Positions 23,897-33,604 of a stretch of DNA of 59,924 nucleotides are shown here, one piece after another; the first letter of the stretch is position 1, and each line of letters starts with the position of its first letter. The notes under the pieces were generated by a model. It worked only from the letters and a program-made list of their open reading frames with translations. It was not told the origin of the DNA and did not search any database. The position numbers were made by a program, and so were the translations under genes. Where the stretch lies: contig JASHPB010000309.1 in the NCBI GenBank assembly GCA_030038355.1, positions 1 to 59,924 of the forward strand, written 5' to 3'. This DNA comes from Candidatus Binataceae bacterium (lineage in GTDB: Bacteria; Desulfobacterota; Binatia; Binatales; Binataceae).

Positions 23897-25492
23897 GTGG
23901 CAACTCCTGTCGCCCGCGCGTCATTCAAAGGCGCGACTGCCGGCGGAGAAATAGCACCAGCGGGAAAGTGGCTGGTGGCGGCATCAGTCATGATCGGCAC
24001 TTTCCTGTCGGTCATGGATGCGACAGTGGTGAACGTCGCGATGCCGCATATGATGGGCAGCTTCGGCCAGGACCTGCTCACTATCACGTGGGTGTCGACG
24101 GCCTACTCGATCGCCGAGATCATCATGATCACGATGGCGGCGTGGTGGACCGCCGTGCTGGGGCGCAAGCGATTGTTCCTCGCCTCGATGTTTCTGTTCA
24201 TCTTCGGTTCTGTGCTCGCGGGCACGTCGAAGACCTTCGCGCAGATGATCTTCTACCGCGTGCTACAGGGGGTCGGTGGCGGCAGCCTGATGCCATGCTC
24301 GCAGGCGATCGCACGCGAAACATTTCCGCCGGCCGAACAGGGCATGGCGATGGCGATCTACAGCATGGGCGTGGTTCTGGCCCCCGCGCTCGGGCCGGTG
24401 GTCGGAGGCTGGCTGGTCGACAATTACGGCTGGCAGTGGGTCTTCTACATCAACGTGCCGTTTTGCATCGTGGGCGTCCTGATGGTGAGTGCGTTCGTTC
24501 ACGATCCGCCTTATCTCAAGCGCGGCGTCACGCGTATCGACTGGGGCGGAATCGCGTTTTTGACGATCGGCCTCACGGCGGCGCAGGTCGTGCTCGAGCG
24601 CGGCGAGGAAGTCGATTGGTTTTCTAACAATTGGATCGTGATTGGAGCGATCATCGCGCTGATCGCGATGGTCTCTCTCGTCATCTGGGAGCTAAGAAGC
24701 GAAGAGCCTGTGATTGACTTCAGGCTCTTCCGCAATGTGCCGCTCAGCGTGGGCTCGGCGCTTGGCGCGGCGATTGGCTTCGCGCTCTTCGGATCGAGCT
24801 TTCTCCTGCCGCAGTTCACCGAGAATCTGCTGAGCTATCCTGCTATGCAGGCAGGACTGGTGCTCATGCCGCGCGCGGTCACGATGCTGCTGGCAATGCC
24901 GATCGTCGGCCGGCTTTACAATATCGTGAGCCCCAGAACGCTGATCGGGATTGGCGTGGTGGCATTGATCGTCGGTTACTGGAAGCTCGGGCATTTCACG
25001 CTTTATGTCGGATTCTTCAGCTTCCTGCCAATTCTGGTGCTGACCGGGATCGGCATGGGCGCCTCGATGGTCACACTTAGCACGGTTTCGCTCAGCACGA
25101 TGTCGAAAGCACAGATGACGGCAGCGTCGGGTCTTTATACGCTCACGCGGCGAGAGTCGGGCAATGTCGCCTACGCTGCGCTCGCAACCCTGGTGGCGCG
25201 CCGCACGCAAGCACATCGGTCGAACCTCGTTGGTTCCGTTCGTCGCACCAACCCCCTGTTCCGCTCGACCGATCAGCAGTTCCAGAACTTCCTCGGTGCG
25301 CATGGTCTCGTCTCCGCGCCCGGCCAACGCCGCGACCTTGCGATGTTCAATCAAATAATCAACCGGCAGGCGACGATGATGGCCTACAACGATTGCTTCT
25401 GGTTGACGGCGCTGATTCTCGCTGCTGTCCTGCCATTTCTGTTCCTGCTGCCGAAAAGCGGTGTGCCGCAGGACGAGGCGCACGCCGAGTGA
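23897..25492 (+). CDS. MFS multidrug efflux transporter, DHA2 (EmrB/QacA) family
   Basis: A 531-aa inner-membrane protein with about 14 TM segments. Motif D1-like FLSVMDATVVNVAMPHMMG lies at the first helix, and the TM5 antiporter motif C is MGVVLAPALGPVVGGWL. This fits DHA2 pumps such as EmrB, which export hydrophobic compounds by proton antiport. GTG start at 23897 with AAAGGA 8 nt upstream. No EmrA-like membrane-fusion partner is adjacent. Its stop overlaps the next transporter gene (GTGA), so the two are co-translated. Confidence 0.9.
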   Translation: MATPVARASFKGATAGGEIAPAGKWLVAASVMIGTFLSVMDATVVNVAMPHMMGSFGQDLLTITWVSTAYSIAEIIMITMAAWWTAVLGRKRLFLASMFLFIFGSVLAGTSKTFAQMIFYRVLQGVGGGSLMPCSQAIARETFPPAEQGMAMAIYSMGVVLAPALGPVVGGWLVDNYGWQWVFYINVPFCIVGVLMVSAFVHDPPYLKRGVTRIDWGGIAFLTIGLTAAQVVLERGEEVDWFSNNWIVIGAIIALIAMVSLVIWELRSEEPVIDFRLFRNVPLSVGSALGAAIGFALFGSSFLLPQFTENLLSYPAMQAGLVLMPRAVTMLLAMPIVGRLYNIVSPRTLIGIGVVALIVGYWKLGHFTLYVGFFSFLPILVLTGIGMGASMVTLSTVSLSTMSKAQMTAASGLYTLTRRESGNVAYAALATLVARRTQAHRSNLVGSVRRTNPLFRSTDQQFQNFLGAHGLVSAPGQRRDLAMFNQIINRQATMMAYNDCFWLTALILAAVLPFLFLLPKSGVPQDEAHAE

Positions 25493-26874
25493 GCGCTCGT
25501 CTGCCGGCTGAGCGGCCGGTTGCCGATGGGGCGCCCGATCGAGCGTCCGCGACGCAATCCGAGGCGGCCGCGCCGATACTTGGCATCTCCTGGCTGAATC
25601 GCGACCTGGTGTGGCTCTTCGTGCTCCGTGTCCTGCGCAGCATCTCGCAGGGCTACCTGGGAATCATCCTGCCGCTCTATCTCGTGGCACTGGGATATGG
25701 CGCCCAGGCGCTGGGCGTTCTGCTTGCGGTTTCTGCGGTCGCGGCCGCGGGAATATCGACGGTGGTCGGGGTGCTCGCGGATCGTTTCGGGCGCAAGCTG
25801 TTCCTCGTAGTAATCTCGCTGATGCTCGGGTTCGGCGGGTTCGGCTTTGCATTTGCGCACAGCTTCTCCTGGATCGTTGCGTTCGCCGCGATCGGTTCGA
25901 TCGGCCGCGGCGGCGCGCTCGCGGGCGGCGCGTGGGGTCTGTTTTATCCTGCCGTGCAGGCGCTCGTCGCGGAGCATTCATCGGACGAGAATCGGACCAC
26001 GGTCTTTGGTGCGTTCTCCTTCGTCGGCGTCGTGGCAGGCGCCGTTGGATCCGCGTTCGCCGCGCTCCCGTCATTGCTGCATCGTTTCTCCGGCGGCGGA
26101 GAGTTGCTCGGTTATCGAATCCTGTTTGTGGCCGCCGGCACCTTGGGCATGGCGATGGCAGTTGCAGTCTTGCCGATCAGCGAGAACCGCGCGCTCGAAA
26201 TCGAACTGGCTGAAGAACTCGAGCGCGAGCAGCGAAGCGCGCGCTCCCGCAAAGGTCTGCTGCTTGGACTGTCGCGCGAATCGTGGCGGCTGGTGATCCG
26301 GTTCATGATTACCAGTTCGACCAACGGACTCGCGATCGGGATGCTTGGGCCGATCGTCGTCTATTGGTTTTATCGCAGCTTCGGCGTGAGCGCGGCCCAG
26401 CTCGCCGGCGTGTTCTTTGTCATGAACATGGTTACCGCGCTGCCCTACCTGATGGCCGGACGCCTTGCACTCTGGCTCGGCTCGGTGCGTTCGGTCGTTG
26501 TGACGCGCGGAATCTCGACCGTGCTGCTATTCGCGGTGGTCGCGATGCCGACCTTCGGCCTCGCCGCGCTGGTCTATGGAATCCGCGCCGTGTTCAACGT
26601 GCTCTCGATCCCAGTGCGACAGTCATACCTGATGGGCGTCATCGAACCCGGGGAGCGTTCGAGCGCCTCGGGGATGGCCAACTTTCCCTCCCAAGTGACG
26701 TCCGCCGTTGGGCCATACATGGCCGGCTACTTCATGGAGCATCTGCTGCTCTCGTTACCGCTGGAATTCGCTGCCGTGATGCAGGCGATCAACACGGTCC
26801 TCTACTATTACTTCTTCCGCAACGTTTATCCGCCCGAGGAAATGAGCAGTCGTGATGCCCCCGGCAGGAAATAA
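25489..26874 (+). CDS. MFS transporter
   Basis: A 461-aa, roughly 12-TM major facilitator protein with the loop motif GVLADRFGRKLFLVVIS after TM2 and an extended central loop of charged residues (ELAEELEREQRSARSRKGLL). The GTG at 25489 overlaps the stop of the DHA2 gene by 4 nt, giving coupled translation and marking the start. A longer frame upstream is just the other gene read out of frame. Transport substrate unknown; pairing with a DHA2 pump suggests two exporters under one promoter. Confidence 0.87.
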   Translation: MSARLPAERPVADGAPDRASATQSEAAAPILGISWLNRDLVWLFVLRVLRSISQGYLGIILPLYLVALGYGAQALGVLLAVSAVAAAGISTVVGVLADRFGRKLFLVVISLMLGFGGFGFAFAHSFSWIVAFAAIGSIGRGGALAGGAWGLFYPAVQALVAEHSSDENRTTVFGAFSFVGVVAGAVGSAFAALPSLLHRFSGGGELLGYRILFVAAGTLGMAMAVAVLPISENRALEIELAEELEREQRSARSRKGLLLGLSRESWRLVIRFMITSSTNGLAIGMLGPIVVYWFYRSFGVSAAQLAGVFFVMNMVTALPYLMAGRLALWLGSVRSVVVTRGISTVLLFAVVAMPTFGLAALVYGIRAVFNVLSIPVRQSYLMGVIEPGERSSASGMANFPSQVTSAVGPYMAGYFMEHLLLSLPLEFAAVMQAINTVLYYYFFRNVYPPEEMSSRDAPGRK

Positions 26875-26950
26875 CCTGCAGGCTCGAGCGGTTTGCCCTG
26901 AGGGCGCTGGATCGCCATTCTCATGCGCGCAATGAGAGGAGCGCGATCGC

Positions 26951-29098
26951 TTGGAGCGTGACGGCCCGCGCGCGGGCGAAGCATCGACGTGGCAATGGGT
27001 GGCGGCGTGGGCAGGGTCCGCAATCGTGACCGCGCTCGCGCTCCATCGCCTGCGCGATTTTCCATATCACCTAGACTGGCTTGGCGCGTGGCGCGCGATA
27101 TGGCCGCTCGTACCGCTGACGGCATGGACCGCGACGAGAGTCTGGTTCTTCTGGGCGCTTAGCGCGGTAGTTATCGGCGGATTGCTGCTGCGCGTCGACT
27201 CGACGATCGAAGTTGGCGATGCGATCCTGGCCGGCGCCGCGGGGCTCTGGATCGTCGCCTACGTCGCTGGCAACGTGCTTGGGCCGCTCGGACTCTGGCG
27301 CACGATGACGATCTGGATCGCGCTCGCCGCCGCGGCCTACGTCCTCATTCGCGATCCACCGAGCTTGCGATTCTCGGCGCCTAGCATCGGCCAGAAATAT
27401 GCACTGCTCGCATGGGCGCTTCTCGCGACGTCCATGCTGCCGCTGCAGCTCGGCTCTCCCGTGCCGCCTTTCATGGACGTGCTGAATCATCCCGCGGCTG
27501 CCCAGCGGATCGTGACGTTCCAGCGCTATCTGCCGTTCGACAACGATGCCTACGGTGCGTACGGCACTCATGTGCAGGCCCCGGCGCTCGAGCTTTTCTA
27601 CGCAACTCTCGCCTTGGGCAGCGTGACGCGTCTTGCAGCGCTGGCCGAGACTGCCGCGATGCTTCCGATGGCGGGGTTGATTATCTTCGCCACGTATCGC
27701 CTCGGCCGCACGCTGTTCGGCGACACCGCCGGTGGAATCGCCGCGCTGCTGCTTTTCTTCACAAACGTTTTCCGGCGCGAGCAGGGCATGCGAGCAACGG
27801 CGGTCGTGTTCGTCCTCGCGTTCCTCGGCCTCTCCTTCGTGCTCGAGGAGAAGCGCAACCGCAGCTTGTTCGCGGCCGGCGCGACAATGCTGGGAACCGC
27901 CGTTGCGTCGCACGCGATCGGCGGCGCGCTCGCGATGCTCGTCGCGGCTGGCGCCGCGCTGCTCTGGCTCGCAAGTGGCGACGGTGCCGGGTTCGACGCG
28001 GCACTAGTGAGCCTGGTCGGCGCCGCTTTCATCGCAATGCCGGAGCTGCTGATCGCCGAGCAGCGGCCGGTGCCGTACCCGATCCTGCCGCTGCTTATAC
28101 TCGCGGGTTTCGGCTTGATCGTAGCTGGCGCTTCGCGGCTCAGGCCGCGAGCCAGCAAGAGCAAGTTGCTTGATTGGCTGGGCGTCGGTCTGGTCGCAGG
28201 CGCTTTTGTCTTCGTTTTGTACAGGCACGAAATTAACGACTCGATGCTCGACAGTATCGCGCCCTTGATGCCGCTGCTAGGCGCGTTGGCCGCCGGCGGG
28301 ATGATAGCGGCCGCGATCGAGGCCTGGATTGGGCAAGGCTCTCTTAATCTTGGCGCGCTCGCTATCGCGTTGCTGATTTCTCTCGCCGCCGAGTTTGCAA
28401 ACAAGTGGCTCGAACCTCTCGTGACCACACCCGTCGGCCGCTACATGCTCGCCGACTTCATGAGCAAGCTCGGAGATTACTGGGTGCCGTACTTCTTGGT
28501 CTTCCCGGCCGGCTACCTGCTGGCCCTTATTCATGGTCGCATGCCGCGCGCGCTTGCCTTCTTCGCGCTGATGACGATGCTGATCTACCCGTGGCATCGG
28601 TCCGCCGGTCCCCAGGACTATGACAGCGACGAGCACTCGATCACGGAGCAATGGGGGTTCAACCTCGCGCGCGCAGAGTACGGCTATTGGAGCGGAACGG
28701 GAGACGCCCGCTGGACGATGAATCCCGATGGTATGGCGCTGGTCGGCGTACTCGAGCGTGAAGTGCGAGTGGGCAGAATCACGCCGGCGACGCACATTCT
28801 GCACCTCACCGACTCGACGACGGCGTGGGAGCTCGCACAGATCGCGGTCTTCACCGGAATCGACGACGATCCGATCGACTACCACTACGATCCGAACAAC
28901 CTGTTCCAGGCTGCAAGCCGCGTGCGCGGTCTCGCCGACTTGCCGGCCGCGCTCGCGCGAAGGCCGCCCTACATTCTCGAGCAGGCGCCGCCACCGCGCG
29001 GACTTGGCGATCCGCCCGCAGGCTACATTGAGATTTTCAACCGCGGCGAATACCGCCTTTACAGGCGCGCTGATATCGGGGAGGGAAGGAGTGGCTGA
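26951..29098 (+). CDS. Large polytopic membrane protein, GT-C glycosyltransferase-like
   Basis: A 715-aa protein with about 13 hydrophobic segments in residues 12-540, followed by a soluble C-terminal region of about 170 residues. A conserved-looking loop between early TM segments (HPAAAQRIVTFQRYLPFDND, then YGTHVQAPALELF) has the HP.../D pattern seen in GT-C enzymes that use lipid-linked sugars. TTG start at 26951 set by AGAGGAG 9 nt upstream. First of three overlapping genes of this type. The family is not certain; an O-antigen ligase or lipid-sugar transferase role is inference. Confidence 0.65.
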   Translation: MERDGPRAGEASTWQWVAAWAGSAIVTALALHRLRDFPYHLDWLGAWRAIWPLVPLTAWTATRVWFFWALSAVVIGGLLLRVDSTIEVGDAILAGAAGLWIVAYVAGNVLGPLGLWRTMTIWIALAAAAYVLIRDPPSLRFSAPSIGQKYALLAWALLATSMLPLQLGSPVPPFMDVLNHPAAAQRIVTFQRYLPFDNDAYGAYGTHVQAPALELFYATLALGSVTRLAALAETAAMLPMAGLIIFATYRLGRTLFGDTAGGIAALLLFFTNVFRREQGMRATAVVFVLAFLGLSFVLEEKRNRSLFAAGATMLGTAVASHAIGGALAMLVAAGAALLWLASGDGAGFDAALVSLVGAAFIAMPELLIAEQRPVPYPILPLLILAGFGLIVAGASRLRPRASKSKLLDWLGVGLVAGAFVFVLYRHEINDSMLDSIAPLMPLLGALAAGGMIAAAIEAWIGQGSLNLGALAIALLISLAAEFANKWLEPLVTTPVGRYMLADFMSKLGDYWVPYFLVFPAGYLLALIHGRMPRALAFFALMTMLIYPWHRSAGPQDYDSDEHSITEQWGFNLARAEYGYWSGTGDARWTMNPDGMALVGVLEREVRVGRITPATHILHLTDSTTAWELAQIAVFTGIDDDPIDYHYDPNNLFQAASRVRGLADLPAALARRPPYILEQAPPPRGLGDPPAGYIEIFNRGEYRLYRRADIGEGRSG

Positions 29099-30416
29099 GC
29101 TGACGCGGACGGCGCCCACGCTCGCGGATTGCCGCCGATGGCTCGCCGCCGGTCTTGTCACTGCGGTTGTCGGCGTGATCGTGATGTGGCGCCTCGCCGA
29201 GTATCCGAACCGGCTCCTGGTCGCCTCGGGACTGGTCGCTTTCGTCACGCTCTACGTGAGCTACACTATCCGCGCAGTGGAGCTGACCCCGGCCCTCATC
29301 GAAGCACTCAGCGAATTTGCGGTATTCGCGATGTTCCTCGCATTTTATGCCGCCACCGCGGGCAACGATTCGAGTCCCTTCAATGCTCACATTCGTCAGG
29401 CCTACTCGTTCCTTCACGGCCATATCTGGATCGACGCTCCGTACTATATCGAGCATGCTCAAGTCGGCGCTTTCAGCTACCAACTTCATCCGCTGCTGCC
29501 CGCTTTCCTGTTAATGCCGGTGGTCGCAGTCTGGGGGATGAATACGAGTCAGACCGTCGTCTCGATTGTTTTCGGCGCGCTCGACGCGGCGCTTGCATGG
29601 AGGATGCTCGGCCGCTTCCGCCTCACGAACAACGCACGCGTATGGCTAACGGTCTTCTTCGGCGCCGGCACGATCCTCTGGTCGGAATCGATAAACGGGG
29701 GAAGCTGGGAAGTCTCGATGGTAGTGGCGATTGCGTTTACGTTCCTCGCGCTCGACGAAACCTTAGGCGCTGCGCGGCCGCTCTGGATTGGGCTCTATGC
29801 CGGGCTCGCCGCGCTCGCGCGCTACGATCTCGCGTTCGTTTGGCCATTCTACGTCGTGCTGGTCTATGGGCGCGCGCCAAAGATTCGCGACCTGCTCGGA
29901 TTCATTCCGGGATTTGCGCTGGCTGCAATCGTTTACGTCGTGTTCAACGAGCTCCGCTACCATAGCCTCTTCGATCGGGGCGTTTTCATTTTTGCGCCAC
30001 CCGGTTCGCGCCTCTTCGCCCTCGAACACTTCCCCGGCAACCTCTATACGCTGCTCTTCATGGCGCCCTCGGTGAACAGTACGTTTCCCTATATCCATCC
30101 GACGTTTGGCGGGCAGGCGCTGATTCTCACCAGTCCTGCATTCCTGCTCGCGCTCCGGCCGAGCTTCGGCAAGTTCGAAACCGCGATTGTCGGGCTCGCG
30201 GCGTTGGTCGCGATGACTCCGAGTCTTTTCTATTTCACCAATGGGTTCTCGCAGTTTGGGACGCGACATTATCTGCACGCGTTTCCGTTCCTGCTCGTGC
30301 TGATGGCCATAGGAGTGCATCGCCGCGTTGATCAGCTGACGCGAATCCTGATCGTCGCGTCGGTTGTCCTGATAGCCTTCGGCGTCTGGCACATCCGCTG
30401 GTATGGCTACGGCTGA
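29091..30416 (+). CDS. Polytopic membrane protein, GT-C/ArnT-like glycosyltransferase
   Basis: A 441-aa protein with about 11 TM segments. The first large loop contains FLHGHIWIDAPYYIEHAQVG and YQLHPLLPAFLLMP, typical of the GT39/ArnT/PMT-like fold, in which acidic residues bind the lipid-phosphate sugar and an HPxLPA segment follows. GTG start at 29091 preceded by GGAGGGAAGGA; it overlaps the previous gene by 8 nt. A longer upstream frame exists but lies over the previous gene. Probably transfers a sugar from a polyprenyl carrier outside the inner membrane; acceptor unknown. Confidence 0.72.
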   Translation: MAELTRTAPTLADCRRWLAAGLVTAVVGVIVMWRLAEYPNRLLVASGLVAFVTLYVSYTIRAVELTPALIEALSEFAVFAMFLAFYAATAGNDSSPFNAHIRQAYSFLHGHIWIDAPYYIEHAQVGAFSYQLHPLLPAFLLMPVVAVWGMNTSQTVVSIVFGALDAALAWRMLGRFRLTNNARVWLTVFFGAGTILWSESINGGSWEVSMVVAIAFTFLALDETLGAARPLWIGLYAGLAALARYDLAFVWPFYVVLVYGRAPKIRDLLGFIPGFALAAIVYVVFNELRYHSLFDRGVFIFAPPGSRLFALEHFPGNLYTLLFMAPSVNSTFPYIHPTFGGQALILTSPAFLLALRPSFGKFETAIVGLAALVAMTPSLFYFTNGFSQFGTRHYLHAFPFLLVLMAIGVHRRVDQLTRILIVASVVLIAFGVWHIRWYGYG

Positions 30417-31512
30417 GCGCGTCTCGATTCGATCTGTGCTCGCCTCGGCGGCTGATTTTCTTGCCTCGAGTGGCGACGCGACCGCATTGCGAAGCGAAGG
30501 GCTTCGCGTGGGCGCCGCTGCGATCGTATTTGGCGCGCTTTGCAGCTATCCATTGCTCCTCTGGCTAACGAGTCGGACTTTTCGGGACGACTGGGATTTC
30601 AACACGGAGCTGGATTGGGTCGCTTATCACACCGTCGCGCACTTTCATCAATTTCCACTCTGGAATCCGTACCAGTGCGGCGGGATGGGGATGCTCGCGA
30701 TCCTTAGGCGCGCTTCGTTTCCCCGCGTGGCAGCGGTGCTCGCCTTCGCGATCGGCGGCGTCGATGGTGAATTCCCAATCTGGCGCTGCCTTCAGCGCCT
30801 GCCGATGGGCGAGATGCTGCGCTTCAGTTCGCGTCCCGACATCCCATTCACGCGCTGTATCGGATTAATCGCGGCATTCGCGGTCGACGGCGCATTGCGG
30901 AGATTCGGCGCTTATGGCGCGGCCATCGCGGCCGCCGCTTAGATTGTGGCCGGCGAGCTCGATTCGCTGATTCTCGGCACGCCTTTAACTATGGCAGGCG
31001 TCGATCATCCAGACCAGTTCTACGAAAGCGCACCCTGCTTCAGGCAGGCTGTTGCAATCAATCGTGTTTGACCAGACCGCCGTCGCCAAGCGCAACCTGG
31101 CAATGGTCGCGCGTTAGAAGTACACGGATTGGCCGACCAAGGCGCTCGGCTACAAGCAGAAGGGATACCGTGGTGAACAGTACATGAATGGTCAGGGCAG
31201 CGTGCAGCTCCGCGAGTGGTCGCCCAACCGTCTGAGCTTCGCCGTCAACGCGCCCATGCCGTCCACCATGGTCATCAATCAGAATTACCAGGCCGGCTGA
31301 AGCTCGTGCGGGCGCTGGCGAAGTCGTCGATGCGGGCGGATTACTTGCGCTGAAGGTGCCGGCGACGACTCAGAACGTGGCACTGGTCTACAGTTCGGCG
31401 GCGTGGAAGGCGGGCGGCGCGACCACGATCCTAAGCGCGATCATCGCCTCGCGGTTCTGGCGCGACGGCACATCGAACGCACGCGTTCATTTGCCGCCGC
31501 CCGCAAGCTAGA
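30403..31512 (+). pseudogene. YfhO/GT-C type membrane glycosyltransferase, decayed
   Basis: Begins at an ATG overlapping the previous gene by 14 nt, with an intact N-terminal part (DWDFNTELDWVAYHTVAHFH, then FPLWNPYQCGGMGM) typical of YfhO-like proteins. The TM-rich middle is largely deleted. After a stop at 30940, recognisable C-terminal pieces continue in shifting frames: ESAPCFRQAVAIN; then, with an internal TAG near 31116, GYRGEQYMNGQGSVQLREWS and MPSTMVINQNYQAG; then, after another shift near 31300, GEVVDAGGLLALKVPATTQN and ATTILSAIIASRFW to a stop at 31510. At least four lesions. This third gene of the operon is dead, although its first 179 codons remain open. Confidence 0.8.
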
Positions 31513-31544
31513 GTATGCGCTCGAAGGCGCCAGGCGTTTAGCGA

Positions 31545-32174
31545 ATGCATAAGATAGCCGATCCCGCGATCATCGAGCAGTGGCTCGCGACGTGGGGTTA
31601 CCTCGGCATCTTCATCTGCGTCTTCGTCGGCAACCTGGGTGTGCCCGTCCCCGAAGAGACAGTAATGCTCGCGGCGGGGTTCTTCGCGGCGCGCGAGTTG
31701 TTCGACCTCCGCTACGTCTACGTCGTTGTGTTCATGAGCGCGGTTGTCGGCGATTGCACAGGATTTGTGATCGGCCGCACCGGAGGGCAGGCGGTGATCC
31801 TGCGACTCGCCGATCGGTTTCATTTCTTGCGCTCGCGGTACGATCGCTTGCAGGCGTTCTTCCAGGATCATGGCAGCAAGGCGGTCTTCATGGCGCGCTT
31901 CATAGCGGGCGCACGCTTCATGGCGGGGCCGATGGCCGGTGCCTGCAAGATGCCATTCTTCCAGTTTCTCGGCTGGAATGTGCTCGGCGCGATGGTCTGG
32001 TGCTCGCTGATCGTGACGGTTGGATACCTGCTCGGCGACGAGCTTGACCGCGTGGTTGCTGCCGCGCATCAGGCGACACGGTGGGTTGGGCTCGGCGCGG
32101 CGATTGTCTTTCTGATCCTCATCCTGGTCTGGTGGCGGGAAAGGAGCCAGGCTGTTACGCACCCGGAGCCATAG
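31545..32174 (+). CDS. DedA/VTT family membrane protein
   Basis: A 209-aa integral membrane protein. It carries the DedA hallmarks VPVPEETVMLAAGF near residue 35 and the GARFMAGPMAG region with FMARFIAGAR near residue 125. DedA proteins are proposed lipid-carrier flippases and affect membrane homeostasis and polyprenyl-phosphate recycling (established for some members). The position directly after a polyprenyl-sugar transferase-like operon fits recycling of undecaprenyl phosphate, as inference. The start at 31545 has no strong ribosome-binding site. Confidence 0.88.
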   Translation: MHKIADPAIIEQWLATWGYLGIFICVFVGNLGVPVPEETVMLAAGFFAARELFDLRYVYVVVFMSAVVGDCTGFVIGRTGGQAVILRLADRFHFLRSRYDRLQAFFQDHGSKAVFMARFIAGARFMAGPMAGACKMPFFQFLGWNVLGAMVWCSLIVTVGYLLGDELDRVVAAAHQATRWVGLGAAIVFLILILVWWRERSQAVTHPEP

Positions 32175-32835
32175 CGCCATTCTGCTGGCTGCGTTGCTGG
32201 TGCTAGCCGGAGGATGCTCGCGGCGGGGCAGGGGGTTGCACTATCTGCCCGGCTTCGTGCCGGGTTCACAGAATGACTTCAGACCGGCCGTAATCGCCGT
32301 GAGGCCGACGGCCTCGCGCGAGCCAGACCTAATCGAGGCAGGAGCGGTCTACGGTCCTGACGGCAAGCCAACCGAGCAAATTGTCGTACGCGATCTTACT
32401 GACACGGTGAAAAGGGCGATCGTGCGCGCGCTCCGCGACGCGGGGCTGAAGCCTGCCTCGATAGAGTCGGGCGCTTCGGCACCCGCAGGAACCGATTTTG
32501 TTCTCGATTCGACGCTTGAATCGGTGCGAGTCGAAAAGCGTTTCAGCGCCGAGCAGACGATCCACGGCCAATACTTCGAGATGAATGCGTCGGTGAAAAT
32601 CAGGTACGAGCTGCGCGACCACGCGGGCAAAGTTGTCTATGCGAGCGAAATCGACGGCCAGGAGCATGAGCCGCCGAACCCGGTCGGGCATGAGGTCTTC
32701 CTTCCGCTCGAGACCGATCCTTACGAATCGCTATCGGTCGCGATGTCGCGTGCGGTGGGCCACTTGATCGTCGATCCGGCCTTTGCCGCGCTCATGCCGC
32801 CGACGCATCGTGCAGCGGCACCCAAGGCGTCGTAG
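32152..32835 (+). CDS. Putative lipoprotein of unknown function
   Basis: A secreted protein with a lipobox-like LVLAGGC. The frame extends upstream of the TTG at 32194 to a CTG at 32152, which has AAGGAG 5 nt before it. That longer start supplies a charged n-region (RTRSH) and hydrophobic core (AILLAALLVLAG), so I prefer CTG (227 aa); TTG would give 213 aa. It overlaps the DedA gene by 23 nt. The mature part (VIAVRPTASREP; VRDLTDTVKRAIVRALRDAG; DFVLDSTLESVRV) resembles YajG-like or LPS-assembly-type lipoproteins in pattern only. Function unknown. Confidence 0.65.
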   Translation: MLRTRSHSAILLAALLVLAGGCSRRGRGLHYLPGFVPGSQNDFRPAVIAVRPTASREPDLIEAGAVYGPDGKPTEQIVVRDLTDTVKRAIVRALRDAGLKPASIESGASAPAGTDFVLDSTLESVRVEKRFSAEQTIHGQYFEMNASVKIRYELRDHAGKVVYASEIDGQEHEPPNPVGHEVFLPLETDPYESLSVAMSRAVGHLIVDPAFAALMPPTHRAAAPKAS

Positions 32836-32907
32836 TTTGCGATCGCGCGGCGCTGAGGACTAGCGTCTGACGAGCAAACGAAACCATTCAAAGGAGAACC
32901 GAAAGCG

Positions 32908-33465
32908 ATGGCGCTATTACCCTACGTTGACGAAAGCAAGGTGGCGGAGAAAACGCGCGAGATACTTCATCGTGGAAAAGTGACACTCAACGTGGCGCGG
33001 ATGATCGCCAACTCCGACGCGGCGTTCTATCCATTCTCGATGCTCGGCAATTCACTGCTCACGCGCGCGAAGCTCGATGGCAAGCTCCGCGAGCTCGCGA
33101 TCCTGCGCACGGCGAAAGTGAGCGGCAGCGTCTACGAGTGGACGCAGCACGTGCCGATCGCCAAGAGCACGGGATGCACGGACGAGCAGATCGCGGCGCT
33201 CGACAACTGGGAGGGCGTGAAGTGCTTCAATGATGTCGAGCGGCTGGTGCTGCGGTTCACCGACGAGGTCGCGCGCAACGTGAAGGGCTCGCGCGAAACG
33301 CTCGATGCGCTCAAGAAGCATCTGGGGACGGCCGAGATCGTCGAGCTGATTATGTCGATCGGGTTTTGGGGGATGGTCGCGCGAGTGCTGGAGACGACCG
33401 AAGTCGACCTCGAGGACTTCGCCGGCAAGGTGGACCTGCTGAAGACGTCGTTCACGCAGCGGTGA
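32908..33465 (+). CDS. Carboxymuconolactone decarboxylase (AhpD-like) family protein
   Basis: A 185-aa all-helical protein starting MALLPYVDESKVAEKTREIL, with the CMD core LDGKLRELAILRTAKVSGSV then YEWTQHVPIAKS. The redox CxxC of AhpD is absent (Glu at the first position), so it is not a peroxidase partner; the E..H arrangement matches the decarboxylase-like and unknown subgroup. Clear AAAGGAG upstream of the ATG. A single gene between a lipoprotein and a stretch of remnants. Confidence 0.88.
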   Translation: MALLPYVDESKVAEKTREILHRGKVTLNVARMIANSDAAFYPFSMLGNSLLTRAKLDGKLRELAILRTAKVSGSVYEWTQHVPIAKSTGCTDEQIAALDNWEGVKCFNDVERLVLRFTDEVARNVKGSRETLDALKKHLGTAEIVELIMSIGFWGMVARVLETTEVDLEDFAGKVDLLKTSFTQR

Positions 33466-33604
33466 TTAAATTTGTCGAAGCGATTGGTGTGTGGCCGCCG
33501 GTTGTTTCGTGATGGGTGCCGCGCTAGTGGTGACCGCACTCGCAATCAAAGAGCCGCTGGATGCATTGCGCAGTCGGAGAGCGCCCGCGGATGGGGAAGC
33601 AGCA

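Noticed and set aside
23770-24627. 285-aa plus-strand frame over the start of the DHA2 pump
   Set aside because: Out-of-phase reading of the transporter gene; no hydrophobic pattern and no ribosome-binding site.
24692-25483. 263-aa minus-strand frame
   Set aside because: Antisense to the DHA2 transporter; charged low-complexity composition.
28277-29248. 323-aa minus-strand frame
   Set aside because: Antisense to the GT-C operon; no conserved block.
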